Made by a program: the position numbers and the translations under genes | Shown: positions 11,356 to 23,815 of the stretch, one piece after another | Layout: each line of letters opens with the position of its first letter | Numbering within the stretch: position 1 is the stretch's first letter | The notes under the pieces: generated by a model | Told to the model about the DNA's origin: nothing | Seen by the model: only the letters and a program-made list of their open reading frames with translations | Databases searched by the model: none | Assembly (NCBI RefSeq): GCF_029024625.1 | Contig: NZ_CP118953.1 | Span: 620,001-684,000 of the forward strand | Reading direction: 5' to 3' | DNA length: 64,000 bases | Source: Staphylococcus chromogenes | GTDB lineage: Bacteria > Bacillota > Bacilli > Staphylococcales > Staphylococcaceae

Positions 11356-11541
11356 GTGGCTAAAAAATCAATGGTTGTTAAACAACAAAAGGAACAAAAG
11401 TTCCAAGTACGTGAATATACACGTTGCGAACGTTGTGGTCGTCCACATTCTGTTTATCGTAAATTTAAACTTTGCCGTATTTGTTTCCGTGAATTAGCTT
11501 ATAAAGGTCAAATTCCTGGCGTACGTAAAGCTAGCTGGTAA
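11356..11541 (+). CDS. rpsZ: 30S ribosomal protein S14, zinc-binding type Z
   Basis: 61 residues with a GTG start after AAAGGAGG. Cys24, Cys27, Cys40 and Cys43 (CERCG...CRIC) make the zinc ribbon that distinguishes the short, zinc-containing S14 from the longer zinc-free paralogue induced under zinc limitation in Bacillales. It is the operon copy and presumably the housekeeping form. Confidence 0.97.
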   Translation: MAKKSMVVKQQKEQKFQVREYTRCERCGRPHSVYRKFKLCRICFRELAYKGQIPGVRKASW

Positions 11542-11572
11542 AAATTTAACTCTTGAAAGGAGGCAACAAACT

Positions 11573-11971
11573 ATGACATTGTCAGATCCAATTGCAGATA
11601 TGTTAACTCGTGTAAGAAACGCAAACATGGTGCGTCACGAAAAATTAGAATTACCTGCATCAAACATTAAAAAAGAAATCGCTGAAATCCTTAAAAAAGA
11701 AGGTTTCATCAAAAACGTTGAGTACATCGAAGATGATAAACAAGGTGTTATTCGTTTATTCTTAAAATATGGTTCAAATAACGAGCGTGTTATTACAGGC
11801 TTAAAACGTATTTCTAAACCAGGTTTACGTGTTTACGCTAAAGCGAACGAAGTACCTAAAGTATTAAATGGTTTAGGTATCGCATTAGTTTCTACTTCAG
11901 AAGGTGTTATCACTGACAAAGAAGCTAGAAAACGTAATGTTGGTGGCGAAGTATTAGCTTACATTTGGTAA
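11573..11971 (+). CDS. rpsH: 30S ribosomal protein S8
   Basis: 132 residues. The start [15 protein letters not shown] and the end [26 protein letters not shown] are diagnostic. S8 is a central-domain assembly protein and in E. coli represses the spc operon. AAAGGAGG is 9 nt before the ATG. Confidence 0.98.
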   Translation: MTLSDPIADMLTRVRNANMVRHEKLELPASNIKKEIAEILKKEGFIKNVEYIEDDKQGVIRLFLKYGSNNERVITGLKRISKPGLRVYAKANEVPKVLNGLGIALVSTSEGVITDKEARKRNVGGEVLAYIW

Positions 11972-12000
11972 TCATTAATTAAATAAGGAGGTGCCACAGG

Positions 12001-12537
12001 ATGAGCCGTGTTGGTAAAAAAATTATCGAGATTCCTAGTGACGTAACTGTAACTATCGAAGGTAACAAAGTCACTGTTAAAGGACCTAAAGGTGAATTAT
12101 CACAAACACTTAACGAAGAAATGACTTACAAACAAGAAGAAAACACACTTGAAGTTGTTAGACCATCTGATTCTAAAGAACATAGAACAATTCATGGTAC
12201 AACTCGTGCGTTAATTAATAATATGGTACAAGGTGTATCACAAGGATACGTTAAAGGACTTGAACTTATCGGTGTTGGTTACCGTGCTCAAGTACAAGGT
12301 TCTAAACTTGTATTAAACGTAGGTTATTCTCACCCAGTTGAAATCGAAGCTGCTGAAGGTATTACTTTCTCAGTAGAGAAAAATACAACTGTAAAAGTTG
12401 AAGGTATCGACAAAGAATTAGTAGGTGCAACAGCATCTAAAATTCGCGATGTACGTCCACCAGAACCTTATAAAGGTAAAGGTATTCGTTACCAAGGTGA
12501 ATATGTACGCCGTAAAGAAGGTAAAACTGGTAAATAA
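12001..12537 (+). CDS. rplF: 50S ribosomal protein L6
   Basis: 178 residues made of two repeated alpha-beta domains. [14 protein letters not shown] at the start and [17 protein letters not shown] near residue 148 identify L6, which sits by the GTPase-associated region. AAGGAGGTG precedes the ATG. Confidence 0.98.
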   Translation: MSRVGKKIIEIPSDVTVTIEGNKVTVKGPKGELSQTLNEEMTYKQEENTLEVVRPSDSKEHRTIHGTTRALINNMVQGVSQGYVKGLELIGVGYRAQVQGSKLVLNVGYSHPVEIEAAEGITFSVEKNTTVKVEGIDKELVGATASKIRDVRPPEPYKGKGIRYQGEYVRRKEGKTGK

Positions 12538-12567
12538 TAAATAAACTCTACAGAAAGGAGTATTGAC

Positions 12568-12927
12568 ATGATCAGCAAAATTGATAAAAACAAAGTACGT
12601 TTAAAAAGACATGCACGTGTTCGTACGAAATTGTCAGGTACTAGCGAAAAGCCACGTCTTAACGTATATCGTTCAAACAAACACATTTATGCACAAATCA
12701 TTGATGACGTTAAAGGTGTAACGTTAGCTCAAGCTTCTACAAAAGATAGCGATATTGACACATCAGCAACAAAAGTTGAAATGGCAACTAAAGTTGGTGA
12801 ATCAATCGCTAAAAAAGCAAGCGAAAAAGGCATCGAAGCAGTTGTATTCGATCGTGGAGGATACTTATTCCACGGACGTGTTAAAGCGTTAGCAGATGCA
12901 GCTCGCGAAAATGGACTTCAATTTTAA
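12568..12927 (+). CDS. rplR: 50S ribosomal protein L18
   Basis: 119 residues. [21 protein letters not shown] and the C-terminal [22 protein letters not shown] block are typical of L18, which brings 5S rRNA into the large subunit together with L5. GAAAGGAG lies 9 nt before the ATG. Confidence 0.98.
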   Translation: MISKIDKNKVRLKRHARVRTKLSGTSEKPRLNVYRSNKHIYAQIIDDVKGVTLAQASTKDSDIDTSATKVEMATKVGESIAKKASEKGIEAVVFDRGGYLFHGRVKALADAARENGLQF

Positions 12928-12948
12928 TTTAAAGGAGGGACAATATAA

Positions 12949-13449
12949 ATGGCTCGTAGAGAAGAAGAAGTTAAAGAATTTGAAGAACGCGTTGTTACGA
13001 TTAACCGTGTTGCAAAAGTTGTTAAAGGTGGACGTCGTTTCCGTTTCACAGCACTTGTAGTTGTAGGTGACAAAAATGGTCGCGTTGGTTTCGGTACTGG
13101 TAAAGCACAAGAGGTACCAGAAGCAATTAAAAAAGCTGTTGAAGCTGCGAAGAAAGATCTTATCACAGTTCCACGTGTTGATGGTACTACACCACACACA
13201 ATCACTGGACGTTATGGTTCAGGAAGTGTATTCATGAAACCAGCTGCTCCTGGTACAGGGGTTATCGCAGGTGGACCAGTTCGTGCCGTATTAGAACTTG
13301 CAGGTATTACTGATATCTTAAGTAAGTCATTAGGTTCAAACACACCTATTAACATGGTACGCGCAACAGTTAACGGTTTACAAAACTTAAAAAATGCTGA
13401 AGATGTTGCCCGTTTACGTGGTAAATCAGTAGAAGAATTATATAATTAA
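12949..13449 (+). CDS. rpsE: 30S ribosomal protein S5
   Basis: 166 residues. [19 protein letters not shown] near residues 31-49 and the [20 protein letters not shown] block near 97 are diagnostic. S5 affects decoding accuracy and forms part of the mRNA entry channel; spectinomycin contacts its N-terminal loop (around residues 20-30), which shows no deletion. AAAGGAGGG precedes the ATG. Confidence 0.98.
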   Translation: MARREEEVKEFEERVVTINRVAKVVKGGRRFRFTALVVVGDKNGRVGFGTGKAQEVPEAIKKAVEAAKKDLITVPRVDGTTPHTITGRYGSGSVFMKPAAPGTGVIAGGPVRAVLELAGITDILSKSLGSNTPINMVRATVNGLQNLKNAEDVARLRGKSVEELYN

Positions 13450-13466
13450 GGAGGGAAACATTTAAA

Positions 13467-13646
13467 ATGGCTAAAATTCAAATTACCCTCACTCGAAGCG
13501 TTATCGGACGTCCAGAAACACAACGTAAAACAGTTGAAGCTTTAGGTTTGAAAAAAATGCATTCTTCTGTAATTGTTGAAGATAACGATGCGATTCGTGG
13601 ACAAATTAACAAAGTAAGTCACTTAGTAACAGTAGAAGAAAAATAA
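13467..13646 (+). CDS. rpmD: 50S ribosomal protein L30
   Basis: 59 codons from ATG 13467 to TAA 13644-13646. The product begins [19 protein letters not shown] and contains [14 protein letters not shown], standard for bacterial L30. AAGGAGGG is upstream. It fills the gap between rpsE and rplO, as in other Bacillales. Confidence 0.96.
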   Translation: MAKIQITLTRSVIGRPETQRKTVEALGLKKMHSSVIVEDNDAIRGQINKVSHLVTVEEK

Positions 13647-13662
13647 TTAAGGAGGTGCCCAA

Positions 13663-14102
13663 ATGAAATTACATGAGTTAAAACCATCAGCAGGTTCACG
13701 TAAAGTACGTAACCGTGTAGGTCGTGGTGCGGCTACTGGTAACGGTAAAACAAGTGGTCGTGGTCAAAAAGGTCAAAAAGCACGTTCAGGTGGTGGCGTA
13801 AGACCAGGATTCGAAGGTGGTCAATTACCATTATTCCGTCGTATCCCTAAACGTGGTTTCACTAACATCAACCGTAAAGAATATGCTATTGTTAATTTAG
13901 ACCAACTTAACAAATTCGAAGATGGTACTGAGGTTACACCTGAATTATTAATTGAATCAGGCGTAGTTAAAAGTGAAAAATCTGGCATTAAAGTATTAGG
14001 TAATGGTTCTTTAGAAAAGAAATTGACTGTTAAAGCACACAAATTCTCAGCTTCTGCTAAAGATGCTATTGAAGCGAAAGGCGGAGCTCACGAGGTGATC
14101 TA

Positions 14103-14103
<1 letters not shown>
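13663..14103 (+). CDS. rplO: 50S ribosomal protein L15
   Basis: 146 residues. The N-terminal [20 protein letters not shown] and the glycine/lysine-rich [19 protein letters not shown] stretch (about 27-45) are hallmarks; the extended tail threads into 23S rRNA. Its TAA overlaps the secY start by one base (TAATG), coupling their translation. Confidence 0.98.
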
Positions 14104-16063
<1,960 letters not shown>

Positions 16064-16154
16064 TAACGACTTGGTTTAAAGTGTTTGACTTTACACGTCG
16101 TTAACTTTGAAACTGTAATCAAAATTCCGTGACAAGTCTTATAAACGATACGCT

Positions 16155-16183
16155 TTGACAATGTAAACCAAGCCAACTATTAT
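16155..16183 (+). promoter_or_regulatory. Internal promoter ahead of infA-rpmJ-rpsM-rpsK-rpoA-rplQ
   Basis: A perfect TTGACA (16155-16160) is followed after 17 nt by TATTAT (16178-16183), inside the 167-nt gap between adk and infA. Transcription would start about 16190, 40 nt before infA. It would let the alpha-operon genes be expressed apart from the S10 promoter. The same gap also holds a TAACGAC/GTCGTTA inverted repeat just after adk. Confidence 0.7.
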
Positions 16184-16230
16184 TCGTTGATATATTAAGA
16201 TCCTTACAACTGAAAAGGAGGCGTTAATTC

Positions 16231-16449
16231 ATGGCAAAACAAGATGTTATCGAACTCGAAGGTACAGTATTAGATACTTTACCAAATGCAATGTTTAAAG
16301 TAGAATTAGAAAATGGTCACGAGATTTTAGCTCACGTTAGTGGCAAGATTCGTATGAACTATATTCGTATTCTACCTGGCGATAAAGTAACAGTAGAAAT
16401 GTCTCCGTATGATTTAACACGCGGAAGAATCACATATCGTTATAAGTAA
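16231..16449 (+). CDS. infA: Translation initiation factor IF-1
   Basis: 72 residues, the invariant length, forming one S1-type OB fold. [21 protein letters not shown] and [13 protein letters not shown] are standard ends. IF-1 occupies the A site during initiation. AAAAGGAGG is 8 nt ahead of the ATG. Confidence 0.98.
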
Positions 16450-16478
16450 TTGTCACTCCATCATTGAAGGAGGTATAA

Positions 16479-16595
<117 letters not shown>

Positions 16596-16617
16596 TTAAA
16601 AGAGAGGTGTAAATAAT

Positions 16618-16983
16618 ATGGCACGTATTGCAGGAATTGATATCCCACGTGATAAACGCGTAGTAATTTCATTAACATATATCTACGGTATCGGTAAAAC
16701 ATCAGCGAAACAAATCTTATCTGAAGCAAACGTTTCAGAAGACACTCGTGTTAAAGATTTAACTGACGACGAATTAGGCCGCATCCGTGAAGTTGTAGAT
16801 GGCTACAAAGTTGAAGGTGACTTACGTCGTGAAACAAACTTAAACATTAAGCGTTTAATGGAAATTTCATCTTACCGTGGTATCCGTCACCGTCGTGGTT
16901 TACCAGTAAATGGTCAAAAAACTAAAAACAATGCGCGTACGCGTAAAGGCCCAGTTAAAACTGTAGCTAACAAGAAAAAATAA
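16618..16983 (+). CDS. rpsM: 30S ribosomal protein S13
   Basis: 121 residues. [21 protein letters not shown] at the start (split by two residues) and [19 protein letters not shown] near residue 84 are diagnostic. S13 bridges to the large subunit and touches P-site tRNA with its basic tail. GAGAGGTG precedes the ATG. Confidence 0.98.
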   Translation: MARIAGIDIPRDKRVVISLTYIYGIGKTSAKQILSEANVSEDTRVKDLTDDELGRIREVVDGYKVEGDLRRETNLNIKRLMEISSYRGIRHRRGLPVNGQKTKNNARTRKGPVKTVANKKK

Positions 16984-17007
16984 TAGGTAAAGGAGGCAAA
17001 TTAATCT

Positions 17008-17397
17008 ATGGCACGTAAACAAGTATCACGTAAACGTAGAGTGAAAAAGAATATTGAAAACGGTGTTGCTCACATCCGTTCTACATTCAATAATACAATC
17101 GTAACTATTACAGATGAATTCGGAAATGCTTTATCATGGTCATCTGCAGGTGCATTAGGATTCAAAGGTTCTAAGAAATCTACACCATTCGCAGCTCAAA
17201 TGGCTTCAGAAACAGCTTCAAAAGCTGCAATGGAACATGGTTTGAAATCAGTTGAAGTAACAGTAAAAGGCCCTGGTCCAGGTCGTGAATCAGCGATCCG
17301 TGCATTACAATCAGCAGGCTTAGAAGTAACAGCGATTAAAGACGTTACTCCAGTTCCACATAATGGTTGCCGTCCACCAAAACGTCGTCGCGTATAA
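17008..17397 (+). CDS. rpsK: 30S ribosomal protein S11
   Basis: 129 residues. The [20 protein letters not shown] block (about 28-47) and the end [13 protein letters not shown] are diagnostic. S11 forms part of the platform at the mRNA exit. AAAGGAGG is 12 nt before the ATG. An 83-nt gap separates it from rpoA. Confidence 0.98.
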   Translation: MARKQVSRKRRVKKNIENGVAHIRSTFNNTIVTITDEFGNALSWSSAGALGFKGSKKSTPFAAQMASETASKAAMEHGLKSVEVTVKGPGPGRESAIRALQSAGLEVTAIKDVTPVPHNGCRPPKRRRV

Positions 17398-17480
17398 TTA
17401 AATTTTTGTTTTGTCACTACTCACTTAACACTAAAAATTTATAGTTTATGCAAGTCGACGTACTTAAGGAGGATATGTAA

Positions 17481-18425
17481 ATGATAGAAATCGAGAAACC
17501 TAGAATTGAAACAATTGAAGTTAGTGATGATGCTAAATTCGGTAAGTTTGTTGTTGAACCACTTGAACGTGGTTACGGTACTACACTAGGAAACTCCTTA
17601 CGTCGTATCCTACTATCATCATTACCAGGTGCGGCTGTGAAATACATCGAAATCGAAGGTGTTTTACACGAATTCTCAGCGATTGATAACGTTGTAGAAG
17701 ATGTTTCTACGATTATCATGAATATTAAAAAGTTAGCACTTAATATTTACTCTGAAGAAGAAAAAACATTAGAAATCGATGTAAAAGAAGAAGGCGAAGT
17801 CACTGCCAAAGATATTACACACGACAGTGATGTTGAAATCTTAAATCCTGACCTTAAAATTGCCACTGTATCAAAAGGTGGACATTTCAAAATGCGTTTA
17901 GTCGCTAATAAGGGCCGTGGATATGCATTAGCTGATCAAAACAACTCAAGTGATTTACCAATTGGTGTTATTCCAGTGGATTCACTTTACTCACCAGTGG
18001 AACGTGTGAATTACACAGTTGAGAATACACGTGTCGGTCAAAGCTCTGACTTCGATAAGTTAACTTTAGATGTGTGGACTGATGGTTCAATCACACCACA
18101 AGAAGCTGTCTCATTAGCTGCAAAAATCATGACTGAGCATTTAAACATTTTTGTTGGTTTAACTGACGAAGCGCAAAATGCTGAAATTATGATTGAAAAA
18201 GAAGAAGATCAAAAAGAAAAAGTACTTGAAATGTCTATCGAAGAATTAGACTTATCTGTACGTTCTTACAACTGTCTTAAACGTGCTGGTATTAACTCAG
18301 TGCAAGAACTCGCTGACAAATCAGAGGCTGATATGATGAAAGTGCGTAACTTAGGTCGCAAGTCTCTTGAAGAAGTTAAATACAAATTAGAAGACTTAGG
18401 TTTAGGTCTAAGAAAAGAAGATTGA
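17481..18425 (+). CDS. rpoA: RNA polymerase subunit alpha
   Basis: 314 residues. The N-terminal dimerisation domain ([19 protein letters not shown] near 33-51) and the C-terminal DNA/activator-binding domain ([17 protein letters not shown] and [11 protein letters not shown], about 258-300) are both intact. Alpha starts polymerase assembly and contacts UP elements and activators. AAGGAGG is 9 nt before the ATG. Confidence 0.98.
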   Translation: MIEIEKPRIETIEVSDDAKFGKFVVEPLERGYGTTLGNSLRRILLSSLPGAAVKYIEIEGVLHEFSAIDNVVEDVSTIIMNIKKLALNIYSEEEKTLEIDVKEEGEVTAKDITHDSDVEILNPDLKIATVSKGGHFKMRLVANKGRGYALADQNNSSDLPIGVIPVDSLYSPVERVNYTVENTRVGQSSDFDKLTLDVWTDGSITPQEAVSLAAKIMTEHLNIFVGLTDEAQNAEIMIEKEEDQKEKVLEMSIEELDLSVRSYNCLKRAGINSVQELADKSEADMMKVRNLGRKSLEEVKYKLEDLGLGLRKED

Positions 18426-18441
18426 TAAAGGAGGTTAACTC

Positions 18442-18810
18442 ATGGGTTACAGAAAATTAGGTCGTACTTCAGATCAACGTAAAGCAATGTTACGTGACTT
18501 AGCAACTTCACTTATTGTTAACGAGCGTATTGAAACAACAGAAGCACGTGCGAAAGAACTTCGTAGTGTCGTTGAAAAATTGATCACTTTAGGTAAAAAA
18601 GGTGACTTAGCTTCTCGTCGTAACGCTGCTAAAACATTACGTAATGTAGAAATCTTAAACGAAGATGAAACAACACAAACAGCATTACAAAAATTATTTG
18701 GTGAAATCGCGGACCGTTACCAAGAGCGCCAAGGTGGATACACTCGTATCGTTAAAGTTGCGCCACGTAAAGGTGACGGTGCATTAACAGTTATTATCGA
18801 ATTAGTATAA
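18442..18810 (+). CDS. rplQ: 50S ribosomal protein L17
   Basis: 122 residues, standard for Firmicutes. [20 protein letters not shown] and the end [12 protein letters not shown] are typical. Last gene of the superoperon, followed by a strong terminator. AAAGGAGG is upstream of the ATG. Confidence 0.98.
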   Translation: MGYRKLGRTSDQRKAMLRDLATSLIVNERIETTEARAKELRSVVEKLITLGKKGDLASRRNAAKTLRNVEILNEDETTQTALQKLFGEIADRYQERQGGYTRIVKVAPRKGDGALTVIIELV

Positions 18811-18886
18811 TAAATACACACTACTACATTTAAAGCATATGAGTGCAACGATAATGTTTGCCACATACAAATATTGTCTAGCTCAA

Positions 18887-18956
18887 AGTGCCCCATCTAA
18901 CTTAATATTGACGACAAAGCGTGAACTCAATATAGATGGGGTGCGCGCTTTTTTCT
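18887..18956 (+). terminator. Terminator of the ribosomal superoperon
   Basis: CCCCATCTA pairs with TAGATGGGG, and an inner AATATTGA with TCAATAT extends the helix; a GC-rich foot and TTTTTT follow. It lies in the 366-nt space between rplQ and ecfA1, which otherwise holds only a second terminator and presumably the ecfA1 promoter. Confidence 0.85.
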
Positions 18957-19015
18957 TGTCAATCGTTTGTGATGTTCATTTTTGAATCATTGCGATTGAG
19001 ATAATAGCATCATCT

Positions 19016-19048
19016 GGGCTTTTCCATATATTGGAGATGCCCTTTTTT
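19016..19048 (+). terminator. Second, tandem terminator
   Basis: GGGC (19016-19019) pairs with GCCC (19039-19042), with an internal TTTCCA/TGGAGA helix and one mismatch, and is followed by six T. It probably backs up the first terminator. Confidence 0.6.
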
Positions 19049-19176
19049 GTTTATTTACAAAAGTTAAAATCGCGTGAGTCTAACCATTTTAAATGTCATC
19101 ATATCGGCTCGGTTGGTATACAATCTATCTTATATTCGGTAAAATAGGAGAGAAGTTAAAAAAGAGAGGATAAACC

Positions 19177-19980
19177 ATGCAACCTATCATTGAATTCAAA
19201 AATGTTTCATTTCAATATGATGCATCAGAAACAACGATTTTAAAAGACATTAATTTTTCTTTTAATCCAGGCGCGTGGGTTTCAATCGTTGGTCATAATG
19301 GCTCAGGTAAATCAACATTAACTAAACTCATCGCAGGTATTGAATCTGAGTTTGAAGGCGATATCCTTATAAATGGTCACTCTGTAAAGTCAGAGACGCA
19401 TTCAGCTTTTCGAGAACGCATTGGGGTCGTATTTCAAAATCCGGAAAACCAATTTGTGGGGTCCACGGTCAGTTATGACGTTGCTTTTGGACTTGAAAAT
19501 AAAAAAGTTTCATATGAAGAAATGCATCAAATTGTCCCTCAAGTTTTAAAAGATGTAGATATGTTTGATAAGCGTCTGCATGAACCGACTTCTTTATCAG
19601 GAGGTCAAAAACAACGTGTTGCGATTGCAGGGGTGCTTGCTTTAAAGCCCAAACTGATTATTTTAGATGAAGCTACCTCAATGTTAGATCCTGAGGGGAA
19701 AGCTGAAATTTTAAAAATGATTCAAACACTTAATCATCAGTGGGGAGTTACTGTGCTTTCAGTGACACATGATTTAAGTGAAGTTGTGGACTCAGATTGT
19801 ATCATCGTCATGAATGAAGGCCGGATTGCCATGCAAGGAGATGCAGAAACGATTTTCAAGGAATCAGATATGCTTCAACAACTTGGCTTAGTTTTGCCCT
19901 TCTCCATGCGTATGGCTGAAAAGTTACAATTAGAAACACATTTATTATCTTACGATGCACTAGTGGAGCGATTACTATGA
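19177..19980 (+). CDS. ecfA1: ECF transporter ATPase A1 (CbiO-type)
   Basis: Energising ATPase of the group II energy-coupling-factor transporter that pairs with several S-components to import vitamins and possibly metals. Walker A GHNGSGKST (39-47), signature LSGGQ (140-144) and Walker B with Asp164-Glu165 are intact in 267 residues. The stop overlaps the ecfA2 ATG by four bases (ATGA). ecfA1-ecfA2-ecfT-truA after rplQ is the common Firmicute order. Confidence 0.95.
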   Translation: MQPIIEFKNVSFQYDASETTILKDINFSFNPGAWVSIVGHNGSGKSTLTKLIAGIESEFEGDILINGHSVKSETHSAFRERIGVVFQNPENQFVGSTVSYDVAFGLENKKVSYEEMHQIVPQVLKDVDMFDKRLHEPTSLSGGQKQRVAIAGVLALKPKLIILDEATSMLDPEGKAEILKMIQTLNHQWGVTVLSVTHDLSEVVDSDCIIVMNEGRIAMQGDAETIFKESDMLQQLGLVLPFSMRMAEKLQLETHLLSYDALVERLL

Positions 19981-20843
19981 TTCAATTTAATGACGTGTCA
20001 TACACGTATCAAAAGCATACGCCTTATGCTTATCAAGCTTTAAATCTTGTGACGACGACGTTTGAAGAAGGCCGCTATTATGCCATTATAGGTAAAACAG
20101 GTTCAGGTAAATCAACTCTTATTCAACATTTAAATGGATTATTAAAGCCTTCAAGAGGGACGTTACAAGTCTTTGATATGCATATTAATCGTAAAACGAA
20201 AGATCGTGAATTAAAAGCAATACGACGACGTATAGGAATGGTTTTCCAATTCCCTGAAGCACAACTTTTTGAAGAAACCGTAGAAAAGGAAATTTTATTT
20301 GGCCCTAAAAATTTCAAAATGGATACAGCGAAAGCCTTGGAAAAAGCAAAAAAGTATTTAGAGATGATGGGCATCGAACCAGAGAAATTATTACAAAAAT
20401 CTCCGTTTTTATTATCTGGAGGACAAATGCGAAAGGTGGCAATCACTTCAATTTTAGCCTGTGATCCAGACGTTTTAATTTTAGATGAACCTACAGCAGG
20501 ACTTGATCCTATTAGTAAACAACAAGTGATGACCCTTATTCAGCATTTAAATCAACAAGAAGGCAAAACGGTTATTTTAGTTTCACATGAAATGAATGAT
20601 GTTGCACGCTATGCAGACGAAGTGAAAGTGATGAAAAAAGGACACATTGTTGGAACGTACACACCTGAAGTATTTTTCCAACAAGAGGAACTCGTAAAAT
20701 CACTCCATCTAGATTTACCTGATACGTTACGTTTACAACGTGATTTAGAGCAACGTTCGAACATGCTATTCGATGGTGTGGCTTTAACGGAAGAATCCTT
20801 TATAGAATTGTATGAAAAGTGGGGTGGCCGACGTGAAAGATAA
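19977..20843 (+). CDS. ecfA2: ECF transporter ATPase A2 (CbiO-type)
   Basis: Second ATPase of the ECF module, forming a heterodimer with EcfA1. Walker A GKTGSGKST (39-47), LSGGQ (146-150) and Walker B Asp170-Glu171 are present in 288 residues. It carries the longer C-terminal region usual for EcfA2. Its end overlaps the start of ecfT by 11 nt. Confidence 0.95.
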   Translation: MIQFNDVSYTYQKHTPYAYQALNLVTTTFEEGRYYAIIGKTGSGKSTLIQHLNGLLKPSRGTLQVFDMHINRKTKDRELKAIRRRIGMVFQFPEAQLFEETVEKEILFGPKNFKMDTAKALEKAKKYLEMMGIEPEKLLQKSPFLLSGGQMRKVAITSILACDPDVLILDEPTAGLDPISKQQVMTLIQHLNQQEGKTVILVSHEMNDVARYADEVKVMKKGHIVGTYTPEVFFQQEELVKSLHLDLPDTLRLQRDLEQRSNMLFDGVALTEESFIELYEKWGGRRER

Positions 20844-21636
20844 ACTGATTATTGGACGTTACCTACCACTAAATTCTATTGTGCATCGCATTGATCCTAG
20901 AGCAAAGTTTTTGTTTGTTTTTCTATTTATTATCATCATTTTTTTCAGCCATCATTGGTTTGCATATTTATGGCTCGCATGCATTCTATTAGTCATTATT
21001 AAATTAGCACGCTTGCCTCTTTTCTTTTTATTGAAAGGGTTAACCCCCGTTTTTATTTTTGTAGGATTGACGTTTGTCATGCATCTATTTGTCACCAAAG
21101 GGGGCACACGTCTTTTCGAATGGGGAATCCTCTCTATTGATAGTCAAGGGGTTAATGAAGGGGCACTCATTGTATGCCGACTGATATTCATTATGTTGAT
21201 TTCAACAATTTTGACGCTCACGACCAGTCCATTAGAGCTCACGGATGCTTTTGAACGCTTATTTAAACCATTAAAGTATATAAAAATACCTGTTGCCGCA
21301 TTAAGCATGATGATGTCCATTGCATTACGGTTTATTCCAACGTTAATGGAAGAATTAGATAAAATTATGATGTCTCAAAAGTCGAGAGGTTCAGATTTTA
21401 ATTCTGGGGGGCTTTTCCATCGCATACAAGCATTTGTCCCTTTACTCATTCCACTATTTATTTCGGCATTTAAACGTGCAGAAGATTTAGCCATCGCCAT
21501 GGAAGTCAGAGGATATGATGCCCAACTCGAACGGACGAGTTATCGTCATTTAGAATGGCACTTTAAAGATACAGTAACGATTGCATTGCTCATTCCTATT
21601 GGTGCGGTTGTTTATTTAATTCGATTATATTTATAG
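20833..21636 (+). CDS. ecfT: ECF transporter transmembrane subunit T
   Basis: 267-residue membrane protein that links the ATPases to the substrate-binding S-components. I chose the GTG at 20833 ([22 protein letters not shown]) because GGGGTGG lies 7 nt ahead and the sequence then matches family N-termini; an ATG at 20812 lies before that site. Five hydrophobic stretches and two coupling motifs with Arg-Gly (KSRG near 190 and EVRG near 228) are visible. No S-component gene is adjacent, as usual for group II modules. Confidence 0.93.
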   Translation: MKDKLIIGRYLPLNSIVHRIDPRAKFLFVFLFIIIIFFSHHWFAYLWLACILLVIIKLARLPLFFLLKGLTPVFIFVGLTFVMHLFVTKGGTRLFEWGILSIDSQGVNEGALIVCRLIFIMLISTILTLTTSPLELTDAFERLFKPLKYIKIPVAALSMMMSIALRFIPTLMEELDKIMMSQKSRGSDFNSGGLFHRIQAFVPLLIPLFISAFKRAEDLAIAMEVRGYDAQLERTSYRHLEWHFKDTVTIALLIPIGAVVYLIRLYL

Positions 21637-21650
21637 AAAGGCGGCAAAGC

Positions 21651-22481
21651 ATGCAACGTGTACTCGTAAAAATCAGTTACCACGGAGGACAGTTTTTAGG
21701 ATTTCAAATTCAAAATCAGGGACGCACTGTCCAAGGGTATTTTGAAAAGATTTTAAAGCGCATGCATAAACACCCTGTACGCATCCATCCGTCAAGTCGC
21801 ACAGACCGTGGTGTGCACGCATTAGAGCAATACTTTCACTTTGATACCGAACTGGTGATTTCGCCCACACAGTGGCAATATGCGATGAATCGTGCGTTAC
21901 CTGAAGACATTTATGTGCATGACGTTACGTTTATTGATGACGATTTTCATTGTCGGTATGATTGTGTCGGAAAAACATATCGATATAAGATTTATCAAGG
22001 AGCGCACAAAGACCCTTTTCAAGCGCATCTTAAAACCTATATTTCTCATGAATTGAATATAGACGAAATGAACAAAGCTGCACAGTTATTTATAGGAACA
22101 CATGATTTCACAAGTTTTTGTTCACAAAAAACAGAAGTCGAAAGCAAAGAACGTACCCTCTATGAAAGTCGTGTTATTCCAACACAAGATGGTTTAGATT
22201 TTGTCATTTCAGGCTCAGGTTTTTTATATAACATGGTGCGTGTCATCATGGCATTTTTAATTGAAGTAGGAAAAGGCAAACGTCAAGCAGATGAAGTGCC
22301 GATGATTTTAAAAGCGCAAGATCGTAATCTTGTGCCCCATACGGCGCCTGCGGAAGGCCTCTATTTAGAAAGAATATATTTATCTGAGGCGGAATTGATT
22401 GAAAAATTCGGTTCAGAAATTCGAATTCATAAGAAAAAATCATTACAAAATTCTATGAAACACATTGACAATAACGGGTAA
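21651..22481 (+). CDS. truA: tRNA pseudouridine(38-40) synthase
   Basis: Isomerises uridines 38-40 in the anticodon stem-loop of tRNAs. The catalytic Asp52 lies in [10 protein letters not shown]. The 276 residues include [13 protein letters not shown] near 192, a family block, and a basic C-terminal tail slightly longer than usual. It starts 14 nt after ecfT. The last codons contain the rplM promoter. Confidence 0.95.
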   Translation: MQRVLVKISYHGGQFLGFQIQNQGRTVQGYFEKILKRMHKHPVRIHPSSRTDRGVHALEQYFHFDTELVISPTQWQYAMNRALPEDIYVHDVTFIDDDFHCRYDCVGKTYRYKIYQGAHKDPFQAHLKTYISHELNIDEMNKAAQLFIGTHDFTSFCSQKTEVESKERTLYESRVIPTQDGLDFVISGSGFLYNMVRVIMAFLIEVGKGKRQADEVPMILKAQDRNLVPHTAPAEGLYLERIYLSEAELIEKFGSEIRIHKKKSLQNSMKHIDNNG

Positions 22482-22493
22482 AAATTATATCAT
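22465..22493 (+). promoter_or_regulatory. Promoter of rplM-rpsI inside the end of truA
   Basis: A perfect TTGACA (22465-22470) and TATCAT (22488-22493) are 17 nt apart. The -35 lies within the truA coding region and the start point would be about 22500, giving a leader of about 170 nt. Confidence 0.65.
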
Positions 22494-22499
22494 AGTTAA

Positions 22500-22669
22500 C
22501 GGTATTGTTTTATATCACCCCACGATAAGCCCCGGAAACTTATTGTGTTACAAGATATAGAAGCAGGACAGATCAACAGTTAACGGAATAAACATTTCGT
22601 TCACAGTTGTGTACGAAAACTGGTTGAAAACACGCTTAGAATTACTTATTCACTAGGAGGACAATTAAT
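22500..22669 (+). promoter_or_regulatory. L13-type ribosomal protein leader
   Basis: The ~170-nt untranslated region before rplM holds a GATAAG...CTTATTGTG hairpin around CCCCGGAAA (about 22521-22551) and further paired elements. It sits where low-GC Gram-positives carry the L13 leader RNA thought to let L13 repress its own synthesis. Assignment is by position and general appearance only. Confidence 0.5.
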
Positions 22670-23107
22670 ATGCGTCAAACATTTATGGCAAATGAATCAA
22701 ATATTGAGCGCAAATGGTATGTTGTTGATGCTGAAGGCCAAACATTAGGTCGTTTATCATCAGAAGTAGCATCTATCTTACGCGGTAAAAATAAAGTAAC
22801 TTATACACCACACGTTGATACAGGTGATTACGTAATCATCATCAACGCTGAAAAAATCCAATTCACTGGTAACAAAGAACAAGATAAAATTTACTACAGA
22901 CACTCAAATCACCCAGGTGGTTTAAAATCAATCACTGCTGGTGAATTAAAACGTACAAACCCAGAACGTTTATTAGAAAACTCAATTAAAGGGATGTTAC
23001 CAAGTTCACGTTTAGGTGAAAAACAAGGTAAAAAATTATTCGTTTATCGTGGCGCTGAACATCCACACGCTGCACAACAACCAGAAAACTACGAGTTACG
23101 TGGTTAA
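22670..23107 (+). CDS. rplM: 50S ribosomal protein L13
   Basis: 145 residues with the staphylococcal N-terminus [38 protein letters not shown] near residue 82 is diagnostic. L13 is an early 50S assembly protein. TAGGAGG is 10 nt before the ATG; rpsI follows in the same operon. Confidence 0.98.
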   Translation: MRQTFMANESNIERKWYVVDAEGQTLGRLSSEVASILRGKNKVTYTPHVDTGDYVIIINAEKIQFTGNKEQDKIYYRHSNHPGGLKSITAGELKRTNPERLLENSIKGMLPSSRLGEKQGKKLFVYRGAEHPHAAQQPENYELRG

Positions 23108-23126
23108 TTAGAAGGAGGAAAAGACA

Positions 23127-23519
23127 TTGGCACAAGTTGAATATAGAGGCACAGGCCGTCGTAAAAACTCAGTAGCACGTGTACGTTTAGTACCAGGTGA
23201 AGGTAACATTAAAGTAAACGACCGTGACGTACGTGAATACTTACCATTCGAATCATTAATCTTAGACTTAAACCAACCATTTGACGTTACTGAAACAAAA
23301 GGTAACTACGATGTATTAGTTAACGTTCATGGTGGCGGTTTCACTGGTCAAGCACAAGCTATCCGTCATGGTATCGCTCGTGCATTATTAGAAGCAGATC
23401 CTGAGTACAGAGGTTCTTTAAAACGCGCTGGATTACTTACTCGTGACCCACGTATGAAAGAACGTAAAAAACCAGGTCTTAAAAAAGCACGTCGTTCACC
23501 ACAATTCTCAAAACGTTAA
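23127..23519 (+). CDS. rpsI: 30S ribosomal protein S9
   Basis: 130 residues from a TTG at 23127 after [27 protein letters not shown] and the C-terminal [12 protein letters not shown], whose tail contacts P-site tRNA, identify S9. A strong terminator follows. Confidence 0.98.
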   Translation: MAQVEYRGTGRRKNSVARVRLVPGEGNIKVNDRDVREYLPFESLILDLNQPFDVTETKGNYDVLVNVHGGGFTGQAQAIRHGIARALLEADPEYRGSLKRAGLLTRDPRMKERKKPGLKKARRSPQFSKR

Positions 23520-23570
23520 TATTTCAAACTGTTACGATATTATTCGAATACAGATTTGTGTATCATATCA

Positions 23571-23608
23571 AAAGCACATCTCGACAAAGGTCGGGATGTG
23601 CTTTTTTA
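23571..23608 (+). terminator. Terminator after rpsI
   Basis: AAAGCACATCTCGAC pairs with GGTCGGGATGTGCTTT (one bulge, G-T pairs) around an AAA loop, followed by T-run. It separates rplM-rpsI from lacR. Confidence 0.88.
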
Positions 23609-23815
23609 TAGTTAAGGAAATTATTTAAGCTCTGAAGATAAATGAAAAATGAAATTACATATTGTTCCGCCCTTTGTTTGTTTATGTTGAATTAAACTGT
23701 TTAGAAATTCGCAATTGTTTATTTTTGCATCTATTTATAGTAAATTGAAGTTAATATGAATAAATGGACTGCTTTAAGCAATGAAGCGAGGACAAACAAA
23801 AAGGTTGTGAACAGA

